Of a DNA stretch of 64,000 bases, positions 62,394-64,000 are shown in pieces; within the stretch, counting starts at the first letter, position 1, and the number at the start of each line of letters is the position of its first letter. The stretch covers positions 240,910-304,909 of the forward strand of contig NZ_OZ060378.1 in assembly GCF_964059065.1 (NCBI RefSeq), in the 5' to 3' direction. The position numbers and the translations under genes are program-made. This DNA comes from Buchnera aphidicola (Panaphis juglandis) (GTDB taxonomy: Bacteria; Pseudomonadota; Gammaproteobacteria; Enterobacterales; Enterobacteriaceae). Below the pieces are notes generated by a model. That model was not told where the DNA came from. It saw nothing but the letters and a program-made list of their open reading frames with translations, and made no database searches.

Positions 62394-62468
62394 ATCACTC
62401 ATTATACATTTGAAATTATGTGTTATAGTATGATTATATCAATAATTATAAAAATTAAAGGAAAGAAT

Positions 62469-62729
62469 ATGGTAAAAATAAGATTATCATTGCATGGTAA
62501 TAAAAATAAACATTTTTATAAAATTATCGTTGCTAATAGTAGAAGTCCTAGAAATGGTAGATTTATTGAACAAATCGGATTTTTTTACCCAAATAAAACT
62601 CAAATCAATAATAAAAATATGATACTAAAAACTGATCGCATGTTATATTGGATAAAAAATGGAGCACAAATTACAAAAAAAACAAAAAAAATTATTAATA
62701 AAATTATAAGATCTAAAAATAAAGAATAA
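62469..62729 (+). CDS. rpsP: 30S ribosomal protein S16
   Basis: Assembly protein of the 30S body. The frame is open from 62418, but the ATG at 62469 is preceded by AAAGGA and gives the family start MVKIRLSLHGNKNKHFYKI; 86 residues (E. coli 82). ANSRSPRNGRFIEQIGFFYP is conserved. First of rpsP-rimM-trmD (then rplS outside the window). Confidence 0.97.
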   Translation: MVKIRLSLHGNKNKHFYKIIVANSRSPRNGRFIEQIGFFYPNKTQINNKNMILKTDRMLYWIKNGAQITKKTKKIINKIIRSKNKE

Positions 62730-62748
62730 TAATATAAAAATATTAAAA

Positions 62749-63249
62749 ATGAAAAAACCATTAATTATAGGAAAAATTGGTTCAGCTTACGGAATACTAG
62801 GATGGAATACCATTCATTCATATACAGAAAAAAAATGTAATATTTTAAAATATATTCCATGGTTTTTAAAAAAAAATAATCAATATATAAAATTAGAAAT
62901 TGAAAAATATAAAGTAAATTGCAAAAATATTATTGTTAAAATTAAAAACATCAATAATCGAAATCAAGCACAAAAAATCACTAACAAAATTATTATTATT
63001 AGTAGTGAAAGTATTAAAAGTACTAATAATCATGAATACTATTGGAAAGATATTATCACTTGTAAAGTTTTTGATATGAAAAAAAAATATTTTGGAACTG
63101 TAGAAAATATTATCAGATCTATTCATAATGATATTTTAGTTATAAAAAAAAAAAAAAAAACATTATTGATACCATTCATTGAAAAAATATTCATTAATAA
63201 AATTAAACTTGATATAAAAACTATTTATATTAAAACAGAAAATTTATAA
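62749..63249 (+). CDS. rimM: 16S rRNA processing protein RimM
   Basis: Assembly chaperone for the 30S head that binds S19. It has 166 residues (E. coli 182). LIIGKIGSAYGILGWNTIHSYTE at the start, and the PRC-barrel part with EYYWKDIITCKVF near 96 are clear. A 17-A homopolymer (63144-63160) encodes the lysines in VIKKKKKTLLIPF, so slippage is possible there. It lies 19 bases after rpsP. Confidence 0.94.
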   Translation: MKKPLIIGKIGSAYGILGWNTIHSYTEKKCNILKYIPWFLKKNNQYIKLEIEKYKVNCKNIIVKIKNINNRNQAQKITNKIIIISSESIKSTNNHEYYWKDIITCKVFDMKKKYFGTVENIIRSIHNDILVIKKKKKTLLIPFIEKIFINKIKLDIKTIYIKTENL

Positions 63250-63282
63250 CATATATTCTATAATATTGTATAAAGGATTAGT

Positions 63283-63987
63283 ATGTGGATCGGAATTATT
63301 AGTATATTTCCTGAAATGTTTAATGCAATTACAAAATATGGAGTTACTAAAAAAGCAATCGAAAAAAAAATTATTTCATTAAAAATATGGAATTTAAGAG
63401 ATTTTTCAAAAAACCCTAGAAAAAAAGTAGATGATCGACCATATGGGGGTGGTCCAGGAATGTTAATAATGGTAAAACCATTACATCGTGCAATAATAGA
63501 AGCAAAAAAAATTGCACCAAATGATACAGTAATCATTTATTTATCTCCACAAGGTAAAAAAATAGACCAAAAAAAAATTCAATCTATTTCTATTAATACT
63601 AATATTATTTTTATATGTGGTAGATATGAAGGAATTGATGAAAGAATTATAGAGCATTATGTTGACGAAGAATGGTCAATTGGTGATTATATTGTTTCTG
63701 GAGGTGAATTACCAGCTATGATTATCATTGATGCTATTTCGAGACTACAACCAGGATTACTCAATATCAAATCCATTCAAGAAGATTCATTTTTTCAAGG
63801 ATTATTAAAATATCCAAATTACACAAGACCACAAATTGTAAATGGTAAAATTGTACCAAAAATATTATTATCAGGACATCATAATAATATTAAAAAATGG
63901 AAAATACAGCAATCTATAAAAAACACATTATTAAAAAGACCAGATTTATTAAATAAATCAATACTATCTAATAAAAAAAAAAAATAA
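63283..63987 (+). CDS. trmD: tRNA (guanine-37-N1) methyltransferase
   Basis: Makes m1G37, preventing frameshifts at proline and other codons. It has 234 residues (E. coli 255). WIGIISIFPEMF at the start, DDRPYGGGPGMLIMVKPL near 48, the knotted SAM site FICGRYEGIDERI near 109, and EEWSIGDYIVSGGELPAM near 130 are diagnostic. AAAGGA precedes the ATG. The C-terminal helical domain is slightly shorter. The stop lies 13 bases from the window end; rplS would be expected next. Confidence 0.97.
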   Translation: MWIGIISIFPEMFNAITKYGVTKKAIEKKIISLKIWNLRDFSKNPRKKVDDRPYGGGPGMLIMVKPLHRAIIEAKKIAPNDTVIIYLSPQGKKIDQKKIQSISINTNIIFICGRYEGIDERIIEHYVDEEWSIGDYIVSGGELPAMIIIDAISRLQPGLLNIKSIQEDSFFQGLLKYPNYTRPQIVNGKIVPKILLSGHHNNIKKWKIQQSIKNTLLKRPDLLNKSILSNKKKK

Positions 63988-64000
63988 AAAATATAAAAAA

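Overview
The window is a piece of the chromosome of an obligate, AT-rich gammaproteobacterial endosymbiont, almost certainly Buchnera aphidicola (aphid symbiont). Every protein is closest to an Escherichia coli-type enterobacterial family member. Genes are tightly packed, many are a little shorter than in E. coli, and intergenic DNA is nearly all A/T. I recall the gene order (rpsA-cmk-aroA-serC-serS / trxB-infA-aspS / znuBC-pykA / zwf-htpX-yoaE-tsaB / min genes / rluC-rpmF-fabD-fabG-acpP-tmk-holB-tatD-ptsG / porin-asnS-trhO-valS-argI-ridA / deaD-pnp-rpsO-truB-rbfA-infB-nusA / secG-ftsH-rlmE-greA / rplU-rpmA-obgE / rpsI-rplM / pheA-ffh-rpsP-rimM-trmD) as the conserved Buchnera backbone. There are no insertion sequences, prophage, CRISPR arrays, rRNA genes or signs of recent gene transfer.

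Layout. 1-5466 (minus): serS-serC-aroA-cmk-rpsA, with rpsA cut by the window edge. 5626-8593 (plus): trxB, infA, aspS. 8677-11753 (minus): pykA, znuC, znuB. 11956-16821 (plus): zwf, htpX, yoaE, tsaB. 16905-21695 (minus): a complete chromosomal leuABCD operon. 21814-23628 (minus): minC, minD, minE. 23754-24761 (plus): rsmC. 24779-25238: tRNA-Leu(UAA), tRNA-Cys(GCA) and tRNA-Ser(UGA), followed by a 550-base empty stretch. 25791-33099 (plus): pseudouridine synthase, L32, fatty-acid genes, tmk, holB, tatD, ptsG. 33255-40039 (minus): porin, asnS, trhO, valS. 40040-41961: about 0.9 kb with no gene, then a decayed argI. 41983-42369: ridA. 42522-52353 (minus): the nusA-infB-rbfA-truB-rpsO-pnp-deaD block. 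52585-56357 (minus): tRNA-Leu(GAG), secG, ftsH, rlmE, greA. 56556-58701 (plus): ibaG, rplU, rpmA, obgE. 58793-59633 (minus): rpsI, rplM. 59822-63987 (plus): pheA, ffh, rpsP, rimM, trmD.

Functionally this is a core of translation, RNA processing and tRNA charging genes plus nutrient provisioning for the insect: the leucine pathway, aroA (chorismate) and pheA (phenylalanine). Glucose import (ptsG), pyruvate kinase and G6PD provide energy and reducing power. The arginine branch is damaged: argI is riddled with stops and frameshifts, and the pyrBI genes that precede ridA in E. coli are absent here.

I found no credible previously undescribed system. The most informative observations are the argI pseudogene, the chromosomal leu operon (plasmid-borne in many Buchnera), a PheA regulatory domain lacking its phenylalanine-binding motifs, very long poly(A) tracts (up to 17 A) inside intact genes such as fabG and rimM, and perfect inverted repeats at four of six convergent gene junctions.
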